This document shows positions 1-8,581 of a DNA stretch of 64,000 nucleotides, one piece after another. Each line of letters opens with the position of its first letter. Position 1 is the first letter of the stretch. The stretch covers positions 3,224,001 to 3,288,000 of the forward strand of contig OZ245051.1 in assembly GCA_965224515.1 (NCBI GenBank), written 5' to 3'. The translations under genes were made by a program, and so were the position numbers. This DNA is from Sedimenticola_A sp040506425 (lineage in GTDB: Bacteria; Pseudomonadota; Gammaproteobacteria; Chromatiales; Chromatiaceae). The notes under the pieces were generated by a model that was not told the DNA's origin, did not search any database, and saw only the letters and a program-made list of their open reading frames with translations.

Positions 1-47
1 AAAGCACTCATATATAGCTCCTGTTGTTTTTCAACGTCATTAATCGG

Positions 48-530
48 TTACTGTTGGTGTGTGGGAAACACCAGGTTTACATCAGATGTTCTGCGCAAAA
101 TAACCGCCTGGTATTGATCCTGCCGGGATGTACTGAGAGAGAAATACCGCACCCAGAGCAAACCGGCTAACAGCCCAAATAGACCGCAAAAGATTGCCAT
201 GGGTTCCGTGGATTGGAAATTAATCTGCTGTGCAAGCCATTCACCGCTGACAGCACCGACCATCATTGCAAGTAGCGGTACCAGGTAAAAGACAAACGAC
301 GCCTTGGGCAGGGAGGCCTCGGGAACACCGATGATGACACGCTCTCCTGGACGGGCATCAATGGGATTGCGCACATGAAAACTGTTTTTCCGATTACCGA
401 AAACCTTTGCCAATAGTGACGTGCCACAAGTGGATCCCGCCTCACAGCCTCCGCAGGTTGTTTTGCGTTGGGTCTCGACTATGGCGGTCTCCCCTTCACA
501 TGCGGTGACAATGGCGGATTCTTCAAGCAT
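48..530 (-). CDS. rseC: RseC/SoxR-reducing-system family membrane protein
   Basis: Last gene of the sigma-E operon. RseC-family proteins are inner-membrane proteins linked to sigma-E control and to electron transfer (SoxR reduction, Rnf association). The 160-residue protein has a cysteine-rich N-terminal part with Cys26, Cys29 and Cys35 (the pattern TTCGGCEAGSTCG) and two hydrophobic segments near residues 77-98 and 110-130, the normal family layout. I chose the ATG at 530, which lies 4 bases beyond the rseB stop. A TTG at 560 would extend the frame into rseB. The spacing suggests translation coupled to rseB. The precise biochemical role of the family is not settled. Confidence 0.88.
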   Translation of the reverse strand: MLEESAIVTACEGETAIVETQRKTTCGGCEAGSTCGTSLLAKVFGNRKNSFHVRNPIDARPGERVIIGVPEASLPKASFVFYLVPLLAMMVGAVSGEWLAQQINFQSTEPMAIFCGLFGLLAGLLWVRYFSLSTSRQDQYQAVILRRTSDVNLVFPTHQQ

Positions 531-534
531 CGCT

Positions 535-1533
535 CTAATTGCGCTGGATGGAATTGGCAACCAGCTTTACGGTCTCTGCAGGTACTTCGCCAACCGCGGT
601 CACCTGGTACTCCTGGTGCTGACTGCCGTAGGCATTGATAGCACCCATGTGTGAACTGCCGGAGAGCCCGGATTGGCCGGTAACACTCTCGACATAAACT
701 GACAGTGAAGCCAGCCCATCAGAGAGCACGAAATGATCAAACACATTCCCCTCTTTGCCTGATTTGCGCTGGGTATGGATGCTCAATTTGTAGCCAGTCG
801 GCAGGTTTTTGAACATCCAGCCGGATTGACCCGCTGCTTTTCGGGTTTGGGTGGGATTGCGCTGTTCCCAGCGGTAAAGTTCCTTGCCTTCGAGGGAGGA
901 CTCAGCCCTGTCTTTGATCTCATTCGAGATATTGAGCTGAGTGAACATAATTTGGGAAACCGGCTCGCCTGAAGCGTCTAGCATATCGGTTTTCAGAGGC
1001 AGGCCGTGTTCATCGTCCAGGTAGATTCGATATCCATAGCGGTATTGATCTTTGGGGAAAATCGCGACAACCGATGTGGGACGATTAGCCACCCGTTCAT
1101 GGCCAAGCATTTTAAAATCGTACAATCCATCGAGCTCGTTGGTGTCTATGGAAAAGACTGCGCGAAAATTTCTACCAAGGATACGCTTCCCGACAGAGAC
1201 TGATTTTGCATCCGGTGCTATACAGGTTACCGACGCATTGTCCCTGACAACCTCGCGTGCAGCTCCGTTGAGGGATATCAGGCGTTCCCTTTCTCCATCC
1301 TCGCTCAAGGTGTGAATAATCCGCATGGATTCAAGCTGATTGTCGTGCAGATAGACGAAGGTCCCTTCGTAACTAAGACCGTGTACTGACTGCACCATTT
1401 TTTCCAACATGGAGTGTACACGATCATTTGCAGAGGCAGACTGTAGCTGCATGAGCAGTGTCGCACCAAAAAAAATCAGACCGGATTTGACCATTCTCTC
1501 AGCGTTTCGCGTCATAAGTGACGAAAGATGCAT
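535..1533 (-). CDS. rseB: Sigma-E factor regulatory protein RseB (MucB)
   Basis: Periplasmic sensor that binds RseA and shields it from DegS cleavage until lipoprotein or lipopolysaccharide signals release it. The 332-residue product has an N-terminal signal peptide ending near QLQSASA, then the MucB/RseB N-terminal LolA-like lipid-binding domain and the smaller C-terminal domain (residues about 225-330). The ATG at 1533 has a GGAG nine bases upstream and overlaps the end of rseA by 35 bases. Internal ATGs at 1515 and 1494 would also give a signal peptide, and the latter lies just past the rseA stop. Position between rseA and rseC supports the call. Confidence 0.93.
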   Translation of the reverse strand: MHLSSLMTRNAERMVKSGLIFFGATLLMQLQSASANDRVHSMLEKMVQSVHGLSYEGTFVYLHDNQLESMRIIHTLSEDGERERLISLNGAAREVVRDNASVTCIAPDAKSVSVGKRILGRNFRAVFSIDTNELDGLYDFKMLGHERVANRPTSVVAIFPKDQYRYGYRIYLDDEHGLPLKTDMLDASGEPVSQIMFTQLNISNEIKDRAESSLEGKELYRWEQRNPTQTRKAAGQSGWMFKNLPTGYKLSIHTQRKSGKEGNVFDHFVLSDGLASLSVYVESVTGQSGLSGSSHMGAINAYGSQHQEYQVTAVGEVPAETVKLVANSIQRN

Positions 1534-2089
1534 AGGGAAGCACTCCGCTCATACCACCTGACGATGCATACTCACTGTGATCCACCAGGTATCTGTTGAG
1601 TTTTGATTCCACTTCGGGTCGATTCAGGTTTTTCCAGCGTGTTCCGTTTTGCCGGGGATAGGAGATCTGGGTCGGCGCTGTGGCCACAATCGTCTCATTC
1701 CCGGGTATTATCTGTTCGACCTGCGGAGAAAGCATCACAGCCACAACCGCGACGGATGCAGCCAGTGCGGCACCGGCCGCAGGTTTGACCCAGCGGACCG
1801 TCGCCTTTCCAGGTATCTTGCTGTCCTGATTCGGTTTTCTGACAGCCACTATAGCCGGCTCGTCTTCCAGGCTCGTGCGCACAGGGTCAGCCACATCAGC
1901 GGTTGAGACCCGCACCGACTCCCCGCGCATGACGTCACCTATAAGATGGTACCTGTCCCAGGCTGCACGCAGTTCATCATTTTCCCGTAACCTGGAGAGT
2001 GTGTCCGCAGCCTGCCCTGCTGAGAGTTCATCATCCAGCAACGCTGATAGTTGTTCTCTGTATTTTTCTGACGTTGTCGTATCCGACAT
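1499..2089 (-). CDS. rseA: Anti-sigma-E factor RseA (MucA-like)
   Basis: Single-pass inner-membrane anti-sigma factor that holds RpoE inactive until regulated proteolysis by DegS, RseP and ClpXP. The N-terminal cytoplasmic anti-sigma domain covers about residues 1-90 and contains the typical SALLDDELS start and WDRYHLIGDVMRGE motif. A hydrophobic segment at about 101-120 is the membrane span, and the C-terminal 75 residues are periplasmic, where RseB binds. The gene begins 15 bases after the rpoE stop and overlaps rseB. Sequence divergence is high in this family, so order in the operon is strong supporting evidence. Confidence 0.92.
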   Translation of the reverse strand: MSDTTTSEKYREQLSALLDDELSAGQAADTLSRLRENDELRAAWDRYHLIGDVMRGESVRVSTADVADPVRTSLEDEPAIVAVRKPNQDSKIPGKATVRWVKPAAGAALAASVAVVAVMLSPQVEQIIPGNETIVATAPTQISYPRQNGTRWKNLNRPEVESKLNRYLVDHSEYASSGGMSGVLPYASFVTYDAKR

Positions 2090-2104
2090 GAGTTTTCAAC
2101 CTGT

Positions 2105-2683
2105 TTAAGGTGCCAAAAGGGGCCTGAGCCTGGTATCGATGGCTGCTCGCGCCCTGAAAATCCTGGATCTTACCGTGCCAACAGGACAATCCATGGCCCT
2201 GGCAATCTCCTCGTAGCTCATACCCTCCAGTTCCCGCAGGGTAATGGCAGTTCTCAGATCCTCCGGCAGATCGTCGATTGCCTGTTTTACAGTTGTCGCA
2301 ATCTCGTCCTCAAGAAGATGGTTTTCCGGGGTTCCATGCTCCTTGAGTCGAGTGCCGACATCCAACTGCTCGGCAGTCTCAGCATCCACATCACTTCCAG
2401 GGGGTCTGCGTCCCTGGGCGACCAGGAAATTCTTTGCCGTATTGATGGCAATCCGGTAGAGCCAGGTGTAAAAGGCACTCTCCCCGCGAAAATTAGGGAG
2501 CGCCCGGTAGGCCTTGATAAAGGCCTCCTGGGTAACATCCAGTGTCTCGTGCTGATCCCGAATATAGCGTGATACCAGATTGGCTACTTTCTGCTGGTAC
2601 TTGAGTACCAGCAGGTCAAAAGCCTTTTTGTCACCGCGTTGTACTCGCGCGACCAGCTCCTGGTCTACCTGTCGCTCGCCCAT
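2105..2683 (-). CDS. rpoE: RNA polymerase sigma factor RpoE (sigma-E, AlgU)
   Basis: ECF sigma factor for the envelope-stress regulon. The 192 residues, the standard length, include a sigma-70 region 2 (about 20-90, with RYIRDQHETLDVTQEAFIKA and the RGESAFYTWLYRIAINTAKN stretch) and region 4 (about 130-185, with ITLRELEGMSYEEIARAMDC and GTVRSRIFRAR), separated by a short linker. It heads the rpoE-rseA-rseB-rseC operon and diverges from nadB, as in Escherichia coli. A sigma-E-like promoter lies about 50 bases upstream, consistent with autoregulation. Confidence 0.97.
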   Translation of the reverse strand: MGERQVDQELVARVQRGDKKAFDLLVLKYQQKVANLVSRYIRDQHETLDVTQEAFIKAYRALPNFRGESAFYTWLYRIAINTAKNFLVAQGRRPPGSDVDAETAEQLDVGTRLKEHGTPENHLLEDEIATTVKQAIDDLPEDLRTAITLRELEGMSYEEIARAMDCPVGTVRSRIFRARAAIDTRLRPLLAP

Positions 2684-2731
2684 CCAGGCGTTCCCCCCGA
2701 TTGTGGCAAGCGCTGTTGCATATTCACTGTA

Positions 2732-2759
2732 GTTGACAGCCTGTTAACTAATAAGTTCT
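2732..2759 (-). promoter_or_regulatory. Candidate sigma-E-dependent promoter of rpoE
   Basis: Reading the minus strand, AGAACTT (2759-2753) is followed by a 16-base spacer and TCAAC (2736-2732). The established sigma-E consensus is GGAACTT, 16 bases, TCAAA or TCTGA, so each element departs from it by one base. The site lies 49 bases upstream of the rpoE ATG, in the shared region with nadB. It fits the known autoregulation of rpoE but rests on sequence match alone. Confidence 0.45.
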
Positions 2760-2898
2760 GAAAGATTTGATTATTTTTCCTGTTCTCGTCGAAACCGAAT
2801 TAAGATAGGATTTCGCGATACAGACAGACACTCAAAAGTGCTGTATATCTGGCCCGAATTATGAACTGTTGACACGGCTCCGGCAAATCCAGGAAAAG

Positions 2899-4524
2899 AT
2901 GCGTAAAGATCACGAATTTGATGTACTGATCATCGGCAGCGGGGCTGCAGGCCTCAGCTTGGCTCTCCGACTGCCGGAACAGCTGAATATTGCAGTCATC
3001 GCGAAGCGGGAACTGCATGAAGGCAATACCTACTATGCACAGGGGGGTATTTCAGCGGTTCTGGATAAAGATGACTCTGTTGACTCCCACGCCACAGACA
3101 CGTTGAATGCAGGCGCCGGGCTGTGCGATGAATCAACTGTCCGCCTGGTGGTTGAGAAAGGACCTGAAAATATACAGTGGCTACTGGACCAGGGAGTTGC
3201 CTTTACCGAGGATGAGCCCAGGCGCGGTGGTTTTCATCTGACCCGCGAGGGCGGGCACTCCCACCGCAGGGTGGTTCATGCTGCAGATGCAACAGGCATG
3301 GAGATGGAAAACACCCTTGAGGCACGGATCAGGCGAAAATCCAATGTCACCCTGTTCGAGCACCATAACGCGGTGGACCTGATCACCAGTGAAAAGCAGG
3401 AGAACCGGTGCCTCGGCTGTTACATCCTGGATATGGAGAGCGGGCATGTGGAGACATTCCTCTCCAAGTTCACCGTGTTGGCCACAGGTGGCGCCAGCAA
3501 GGTTTATCTCTACACAAGTAATCCCGATGTCGCCACAGGCGATGGTATTGCCATGGCCTGGCGTGCGGGATGCCGGGTGGCCAACATGGAGTTCATCCAG
3601 TTTCACCCCACCTGCCTTTTCCACCCCCATGCCAAGTCGTTTCTGATCACCGAAGCGCTGCGGGGCGAAGGGGCCAGGCTTCTGCTTGAAAACGGTAGAC
3701 GTTTCATGCCCCAGTTCGATGAACGGGCTGAACTTGCCCCCCGTGATATCGTGGCCCGGGCCATCGATCACGAGATGAAACGTACTGGTGCTGACTGTGT
3801 CTACCTTGATATCAGCCACAAACCTGCTGATTTCATCCAGTCTCACTTCCCGACCATCTACAACAAGTGTCTTGAATTCGGCATCGACATCACCAAAGAG
3901 CCTATTCCTGTGGTACCCGCCGCCCACTACACCTGCGGCGGCATAATGACTGATCACAACGCCCGTACGGACATTCCCAACCTGTTTGCCATTGGCGAGG
4001 CGGCCTATACCGGGCTGCATGGGGCCAACAGAATGGCCAGCAACTCCCTGCTTGAATGCCTGGTCTTCGCTCAACTGGCCAGCAAAGAGATAGCGAACAA
4101 GGCAGAATCGACCCCCTACCCCTCCTCCATTGCACTATGGGATGAAAGCAGGGTCACCGATTCAGATGAAGAGGTGGTGGTATCCCATAACTGGGACGAA
4201 CTACGCCACTTCATGTGGGACTATGTCGGCATCGTGAGGTCAAACAAGCGTCTGGAGCGTGCCAAGCGAAGAGCCAACCTGCTGCGACACGAGATCAGCG
4301 AGTATTACTCGAACTTCAGGGTCACCAATGACCTGCTGGAGCTCAGAAACCTGGTTGAAGTTGCGGATCTGATCATTCAATCCGCCCAGCGCCGCCGTGA
4401 AAGCCGTGGCCTGCACTATACTCTCGATTTTCCAAGGCGCGATGAGCGTTTTCAGCGTGGACCCACAGTCCTGATTCCCGACAACTACAACCCGGATTAT
4501 GCCCTGGGTGGTTCTGCCGACTGA
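2899..4524 (+). CDS. nadB: L-aspartate oxidase (NadB)
   Basis: Flavoenzyme that oxidises L-aspartate to iminoaspartate, the first step of de novo NAD synthesis. The N-terminal FAD-binding motif VLIIGSGAAGLSLALRL starts near residue 10. The substrate-site stretches GGFHLTREGGHSHRRVVHAAD, FIQFHPTC and HGANRMASNSLLECLVF are present, followed by the C-terminal helical domain. I chose the ATG at 2899, which follows AGGAAAAG, giving 541 residues. A TTG at 2869 would add ten residues. It is divergent from rpoE, and its last 28 bases overlap the 3' end of ygfX on the other strand. Fumarate reductase homology is expected, but the sequence details fit NadB. Confidence 0.96.
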   Translation: MRKDHEFDVLIIGSGAAGLSLALRLPEQLNIAVIAKRELHEGNTYYAQGGISAVLDKDDSVDSHATDTLNAGAGLCDESTVRLVVEKGPENIQWLLDQGVAFTEDEPRRGGFHLTREGGHSHRRVVHAADATGMEMENTLEARIRRKSNVTLFEHHNAVDLITSEKQENRCLGCYILDMESGHVETFLSKFTVLATGGASKVYLYTSNPDVATGDGIAMAWRAGCRVANMEFIQFHPTCLFHPHAKSFLITEALRGEGARLLLENGRRFMPQFDERAELAPRDIVARAIDHEMKRTGADCVYLDISHKPADFIQSHFPTIYNKCLEFGIDITKEPIPVVPAAHYTCGGIMTDHNARTDIPNLFAIGEAAYTGLHGANRMASNSLLECLVFAQLASKEIANKAESTPYPSSIALWDESRVTDSDEEVVVSHNWDELRHFMWDYVGIVRSNKRLERAKRRANLLRHEISEYYSNFRVTNDLLELRNLVEVADLIIQSAQRRRESRGLHYTLDFPRRDERFQRGPTVLIPDNYNPDYALGGSAD

Positions 4525-4943
4525 TCAGTCTCCCTCAACCTGATACGCAGCTTTCTCAGCATCTCCCTAGAAGCGCTGTCCTGTGGCACCAGAATGTGGT
4601 GCCTTCTAAAGCCTGAAACCGAGAAATGAAAGATGATCAGCTGAGGCAGCACCAAGGTTGAAGGTAAGAGTCTGGCAGAGACTCCGTGCCCTGAACGACC
4701 ATACAGGGTCCATTGGTCGTCACCATTGAGTTCAACTCTCTTCCAGTCACGGTTTGATATCTGTTTTTTCCAGCTGACAGAGGCGCTGATCAACAGCACT
4801 GCGGTGGCGACGGCCTGAAATATACCTGGAAGATCAAACGCCAACACCAATGCGAATGGCACCAGGTGAACGGTGATGACGAATTGCTCCATCAGCCTCG
4901 ACCTGCCTGGCTCAACGCTCAGTCTTTCTGCGGATACCGCCAT
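4497..4943 (-). CDS. ygfX: YgfX (CptA) family membrane protein
   Basis: Short membrane protein of the YgfX/CptA family, encoded beside sdhE in many Gammaproteobacteria. In Escherichia coli the pair was proposed as a toxin-antitoxin system acting on the cytoskeleton, although SdhE is now known as a flavinylation factor. The 148 residues have two adjoining hydrophobic stretches (about 20-58) and a soluble C-terminal half. The ATG at 4943 has GGGAG six bases upstream. Two upstream in-frame TTG codons are less likely. It follows sdhE by 29 bases and its stop lies inside the end of nadB. Confidence 0.8.
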   Translation of the reverse strand: MAVSAERLSVEPGRSRLMEQFVITVHLVPFALVLAFDLPGIFQAVATAVLLISASVSWKKQISNRDWKRVELNGDDQWTLYGRSGHGVSARLLPSTLVLPQLIIFHFSVSGFRRHHILVPQDSASREMLRKLRIRLRETDQSAEPPRA

Positions 4944-4972
4944 CAACAACTCCCTGTGATGCAGTCTGCGGG

Positions 4973-5227
4973 TTAACTGCGCTTGGCAATGCGCTCCATC
5001 ATGGATCTCAGGTCGTCATCAGACGGGACAACATTCCCCATCAGCCAATCCAGCAACAGCTGATCCTCGAAATCCAGCAGGCGGACAAACAGCGCCTGTT
5101 CCTGATGCGGAAGCTGCTGATAATGCTGCTCCAGGAAATCCGACAGCGCATAGTCGAGCTCCAGCATGCCCCGCCGGCACTGCCAGCGGAGCTTTTCGAT
5201 TCCCGGCAGAGCGTCACTAGATGGCAT
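4973..5227 (-). CDS. sdhE: FAD assembly factor SdhE
   Basis: Small soluble factor that promotes covalent attachment of FAD to SdhA. The 84-residue protein is of normal size and contains the diagnostic RGxxE motif (WQCRRGMLELDYAL, about residues 16-29) and the acidic LLDFEDQLLLDWLMG segment. The start codon lies within the end of sdhB (11-base overlap), so the two are translationally coupled. This places the assembly factor directly behind the enzyme it matures. The family was earlier named CptB or YgfY. Confidence 0.94.
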   Translation of the reverse strand: MPSSDALPGIEKLRWQCRRGMLELDYALSDFLEQHYQQLPHQEQALFVRLLDFEDQLLLDWLMGNVVPSDDDLRSMMERIAKRS

Positions 5228-5909
5228 GTTTGAGCATCAGCTCCTTGATCTTGCCTATCGCCTTGGTCGGGTTGAGATGCTTGGGGCAGACATCCACGCA
5301 GTTCATGATCGTGTGGCAGCGGAACAGCTTGTAGGGACCCTCAAGTGCATCGAGTCTCTCATCGGTTGCCTGGTCACGGCTGTCGGCCAGAAACCGCCAG
5401 GACTGAAGCAGTGCCTGGGGGCCATGAAATTTATCGGGATTCCACCAGAACGAAGGACAGGAGGTGGAGCAACAACCGCACATAATGCACTCGTAGAGTC
5501 CATCAAGTTTGTCGCGTTCCTGGGGGGATTGCAGTATCTCCTGTTCAGGCAGCGGATCTTTTCTGATCAGGTAGGGTTTCACCGCACGGTACTGCTGGTA
5601 GAACTGGCTCATGTCCACTACAAGGTCTCGTATAACCGGTCTGCCGGGAAGCGGCCGGACGGTTATCGGTTCTTTGAGGTCGCTGACCCGGGTGATACAG
5701 CCGAGCAGGTTGGTACCGTTGACGTTGAGTCCGTCGGACCCGCACACCCCCTCGCCACAGGAGTGGCGAAAGGAGAATGACTCGTCCTGACCCTTGATAT
5801 CGAGCAGAGCATCCCGCAGCATCATGCCGCGGTTCACCTCCACCTCGTACTCCTGCATACGGGGGGTTGCATCCTGGTCGGGGTTGTATCGAAATACGAT
5901 GAATTTCAT
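5217..5909 (-). CDS. sdhB: Succinate dehydrogenase iron-sulfur subunit
   Basis: Carries electrons from SdhA flavin to the membrane quinone site through three iron-sulfur centres. The 231 residues contain the 2Fe-2S ligands (CGEGVCGSDGLNVNGTNLLGC, about residues 53-73), the 4Fe-4S motif CIMCGCCSTSCP (about 148-159) and the 3Fe-4S cysteines in CHTIMNCVDVCPKHLNP (about 205-221). I chose the ATG at 5909, preceded by a GAGG, because a longer reading begins inside sdhA and adds residues foreign to the family. It starts 10 bases after the sdhA stop. Confidence 0.97.
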   Translation of the reverse strand: MKFIVFRYNPDQDATPRMQEYEVEVNRGMMLRDALLDIKGQDESFSFRHSCGEGVCGSDGLNVNGTNLLGCITRVSDLKEPITVRPLPGRPVIRDLVVDMSQFYQQYRAVKPYLIRKDPLPEQEILQSPQERDKLDGLYECIMCGCCSTSCPSFWWNPDKFHGPQALLQSWRFLADSRDQATDERLDALEGPYKLFRCHTIMNCVDVCPKHLNPTKAIGKIKELMLKHAI

Positions 5910-5919
5910 TCGCAGGACC

Positions 5920-7683
5920 TCAGTAGACGCGCTCTTTGGGTGGAAAGGTTTCAACCGACAGGGGCTTGGTGCGTACCGGCTTGTACTCCACACGATCCTC
6001 CTCGTAGAAATAGAGGCTGTGCTTCATCCAGTTTTTGTCATCACGATCAGGGTAATCAGGCCGGGAATGAGCGCCGCGGCTCTCCTGGCGTTGCAGTGCA
6101 GAGAGCACGATGGACATTCCGATATCGATCAGGTTTTCAAGTTCGAGGGCCTCGACCCGTGCCGTATTGAAGACCGAACTCTGATCCTGAAGCCTCACAT
6201 CCTTCAGTTTCTCACGAACCGCTTTAACCTTTTCCACTCCTTCGGCCATGATTTCGTCGGTACGGAACACCCCGGCATGATCCTCCATCACCTTGCGGAA
6301 TTCAGCGCGGAGATCCTGGACCGATATGCCTTCGCCCTCCTCCTCCCAGCGATTGAGTCGGGTCATGACCTTATCTACCGCGGCTTCATTCATAGGCCTG
6401 TGGTTTGGATGCTCTTTCAGGAAATCGATAATGTCCTGTCCTGCCGCCCGGCCGAACACCAGGATATCAAGCAGGGAGTTACCACCCAGGCGGTTTGCAC
6501 CGTGTACCGAGACACAGGCACATTCACCTGCGGCGTAGAGTCCCGGAATCACCTCTTCGGGACCATTCTGTACCGGCACCACGACCCGTCCGTAGCGGTT
6601 GGTAGGTATGCCGCCCATTACGTAGTGAGCCGTCGGGAAAACAGGTATGGGTTCCAGAACCGGGTCCACGCCGGCAAAAATCTGTGAACTTTCACGAATG
6701 CCTGGAAGGCGTTTACTGACAATGTCCTCACCAAGGTGGTCAACCTTGAGCAGGACATGGTCGGCATCAGGACCACAGCCCCTGCCCTCCTTGACCTCGG
6801 TGACAATGGCCCGGGAGACCACGTCGCGGCTGGCCAGGTCCTTTGCGTTTGGCGCATAACGTTCCATGAAACGCTCGCCGTCCTTGTTGACCAGGTACCC
6901 ACCTTCACCGCGTACACCTTCTGTTATCAGCATACCTTTGCCGGCAATGCCTGTGGGGTGAAACTGGAAGAACTCCATATCCATCAGTGGCACGCCGGCA
7001 CGCAGCGCCATGGCCATACCGTCACCGGTGTTGATGTGGGCATTGGATGTGGTTCTGAATACCTGGCCGCAGCCACCGGTAGCCAACAGCGTGGTCTTGG
7101 ATTCGATCAGGAGCGGTTCGCCAGTTTCGATCTCCATAACCATGGCGCCGAGCACCGCACCTTCGTCATCGGCTATGAGATCAACAGCGAAATATTCATC
7201 GAAAAAGTGCGTCCTGGCCCTGATATTCTGTTGATAGAGCGTATGCAGAATGGCATGACCGGTGCGGTCGGCAGCTGCGCATGTGCGTGCCGCCTGGGCG
7301 CCACCGAAGTTCTGGCTCTGTCCGCCGAAAGCGCGCTGGTAGATTCTGCCATTGTCCAGTCGGGAAAAAGGTACGCCGTTGTGCTCCAGTTCGTAGACCG
7401 TAGGAATCGCTTCCCGGCACATAAACTCGATAGCGTCCTGGTCACCAAGGTAGTCCGAACCCTTGACGGTATCGAACATATGCCAGTGCCAGTTATCCGG
7501 CATGACATTGGCCAGGGCTGCGTTAACACCACCCTGGGCCGCAACCGTATGGGAACGCGTGGGAAATACCTTGGAGACAACGGCAACCCTCAGGTTGGCG
7601 TTGGCCAGTTGGAGTGCCGCATTCAGTCCGGCACCACCTGCGCCGATGATAAGCGCGTCGAAATGTCTTCTGACTAGCGTCAT
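5920..7683 (-). CDS. sdhA: Succinate dehydrogenase flavoprotein subunit
   Basis: Oxidises succinate to fumarate in the citric acid cycle and passes electrons to SdhB. The 587-residue protein has the FAD fold at its N-terminus (ALIIGAGGAGLNAALQLA), the covalent flavin His in TRSHTVAAQGGVNAAL (near residue 45), the FQFHPTGI and EGVRGEGGYLVN substrate motifs, HGANRLGGNSLLDILVFG, and the C-terminal domain ending ETFPPKERVY. It is the third gene of sdhCDAB. The SdhE gene needed for flavin attachment follows sdhB. Confidence 0.98.
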   Translation of the reverse strand: MTLVRRHFDALIIGAGGAGLNAALQLANANLRVAVVSKVFPTRSHTVAAQGGVNAALANVMPDNWHWHMFDTVKGSDYLGDQDAIEFMCREAIPTVYELEHNGVPFSRLDNGRIYQRAFGGQSQNFGGAQAARTCAAADRTGHAILHTLYQQNIRARTHFFDEYFAVDLIADDEGAVLGAMVMEIETGEPLLIESKTTLLATGGCGQVFRTTSNAHINTGDGMAMALRAGVPLMDMEFFQFHPTGIAGKGMLITEGVRGEGGYLVNKDGERFMERYAPNAKDLASRDVVSRAIVTEVKEGRGCGPDADHVLLKVDHLGEDIVSKRLPGIRESSQIFAGVDPVLEPIPVFPTAHYVMGGIPTNRYGRVVVPVQNGPEEVIPGLYAAGECACVSVHGANRLGGNSLLDILVFGRAAGQDIIDFLKEHPNHRPMNEAAVDKVMTRLNRWEEEGEGISVQDLRAEFRKVMEDHAGVFRTDEIMAEGVEKVKAVREKLKDVRLQDQSSVFNTARVEALELENLIDIGMSIVLSALQRQESRGAHSRPDYPDRDDKNWMKHSLYFYEEDRVEYKPVRTKPLSVETFPPKERVY

Positions 7684-7705
7684 GTGAAAGCTATGCCTCT
7701 ATCAA

Positions 7706-8050
7706 TCAGGAAGGGAGTCCGGCGAGAAAAATCGCCTTGGCAATACCGAAACTGCTGCCGATCAGACCGATGCCGAACAGTGTCAGCAGTACAACTCTGA
7801 TCATCATCGGGTGAATATAATCGATGAGTACATCACGGACTCCCACCCAGGCATGGAGAAGAAGGGATGTAAAGAAGAGCAGCATTGCCATGCTGCCCCA
7901 CGGATCACCGACCCATGATCTCCACGCTTCATAACTCTCCGGGGGAGATATGAGCAGGTAACCAAGAAAATAGACGAGATAAAGTCCAAGGTAGACTGCA
8001 CTGATTCGTTGCAGTGCCCAGGCACGCAGTCCCGATGCTTGACGGCTCAT
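7706..8050 (-). CDS. sdhD: Succinate dehydrogenase membrane anchor subunit D
   Basis: Hydrophobic anchor that, with SdhC, holds haem b and the quinone site. The 114 residues form three transmembrane helices (about 17-35, 55-75 and 88-110). The motif LHAWVGVRDVLIDYIHP near the second helix has the His and Asp-Tyr residues typical of haem and quinone binding in SdhD. The start ATG overlaps the sdhC stop as ATGA, which indicates coupling. It precedes sdhA by 22 bases. Confidence 0.94.
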   Translation of the reverse strand: MSRQASGLRAWALQRISAVYLGLYLVYFLGYLLISPPESYEAWRSWVGDPWGSMAMLLFFTSLLLHAWVGVRDVLIDYIHPMMIRVVLLTLFGIGLIGSSFGIAKAIFLAGLPS

Positions 8051-8421
8051 AGCACTGCTCCTATCAACAGGGTAACCACTGGGGCAGCCAAGGTGACCAG
8101 GGTCGCCGATTTTCTGCCTGCTTCACGTTCAACGCCGATATGGAAGTCGATAAGCAGAAAACGGATTCCACTAAGCAGATGATGCACCAGGGCCCAGAGC
8201 GCGATAAACCCGATCAGTTTCATCACCCAGTGATCCAGAATTGATAGAACCTGGGAAAAACCTTCAGGGCTTGTAAGTGACAGGTCCAGGAGATAGGCCA
8301 GAAATGGCACGGCCAGAACCATGAATACTCCGCTTGCCCTGTGTCCAACCGACATGATGGCAGCAATAGGAAAGCGGTACTTGGTCAGATCCAGAAAGAC
8401 AGGACGATCGTCTGTCGACAT
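8047..8421 (-). CDS. sdhC: Succinate dehydrogenase cytochrome b556 subunit
   Basis: First gene of the sdh cluster. The 124 residues begin with RPVFLDLTKYRFPIAAIMSVGHRASGVF, the conserved start of SdhC, with the Ser and Arg of the quinone site in HRASG. Three transmembrane helices follow, and the haem-ligand His lies in LVHHLLSGIRFLLIDFH. It pairs with sdhD through an ATGA overlap. About 160 bases of AT-rich sequence upstream (8422-8581) must hold the promoter, but I see no confident site. Confidence 0.95.
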   Translation of the reverse strand: MSTDDRPVFLDLTKYRFPIAAIMSVGHRASGVFMVLAVPFLAYLLDLSLTSPEGFSQVLSILDHWVMKLIGFIALWALVHHLLSGIRFLLIDFHIGVEREAGRKSATLVTLAAPVVTLLIGAVL

Positions 8422-8581
8422 ATTGTGATCTCGCTTTATAGGCTTTTGGATTTTTCCAACTGGAATCAGACATCAATCCAGTATGAACGAGATCAATTAT
8501 AGCTATTTCAACTGTTAATTAAAGATGATTTTTATAAAGCCATTAAATTTTCTTTATGGGTATAGATAAGTAAATATATTT

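Noticed and set aside
3181..4074. 297-codon minus-strand open frame within nadB
   Set aside because: It is a shadow of nadB, which has all its conserved motifs on the plus strand.
4497..5227. ygfX-sdhE as a CptAB toxin-antitoxin system
   Set aside because: The older toxin-antitoxin naming is not supported by context here. The pair is coupled to sdhB, and SdhE carries the flavinylation RGxxE motif.
6736..7677. 313-codon plus-strand frame opposite sdhA
   Set aside because: It is a shadow of sdhA, with no ribosome site or domain.
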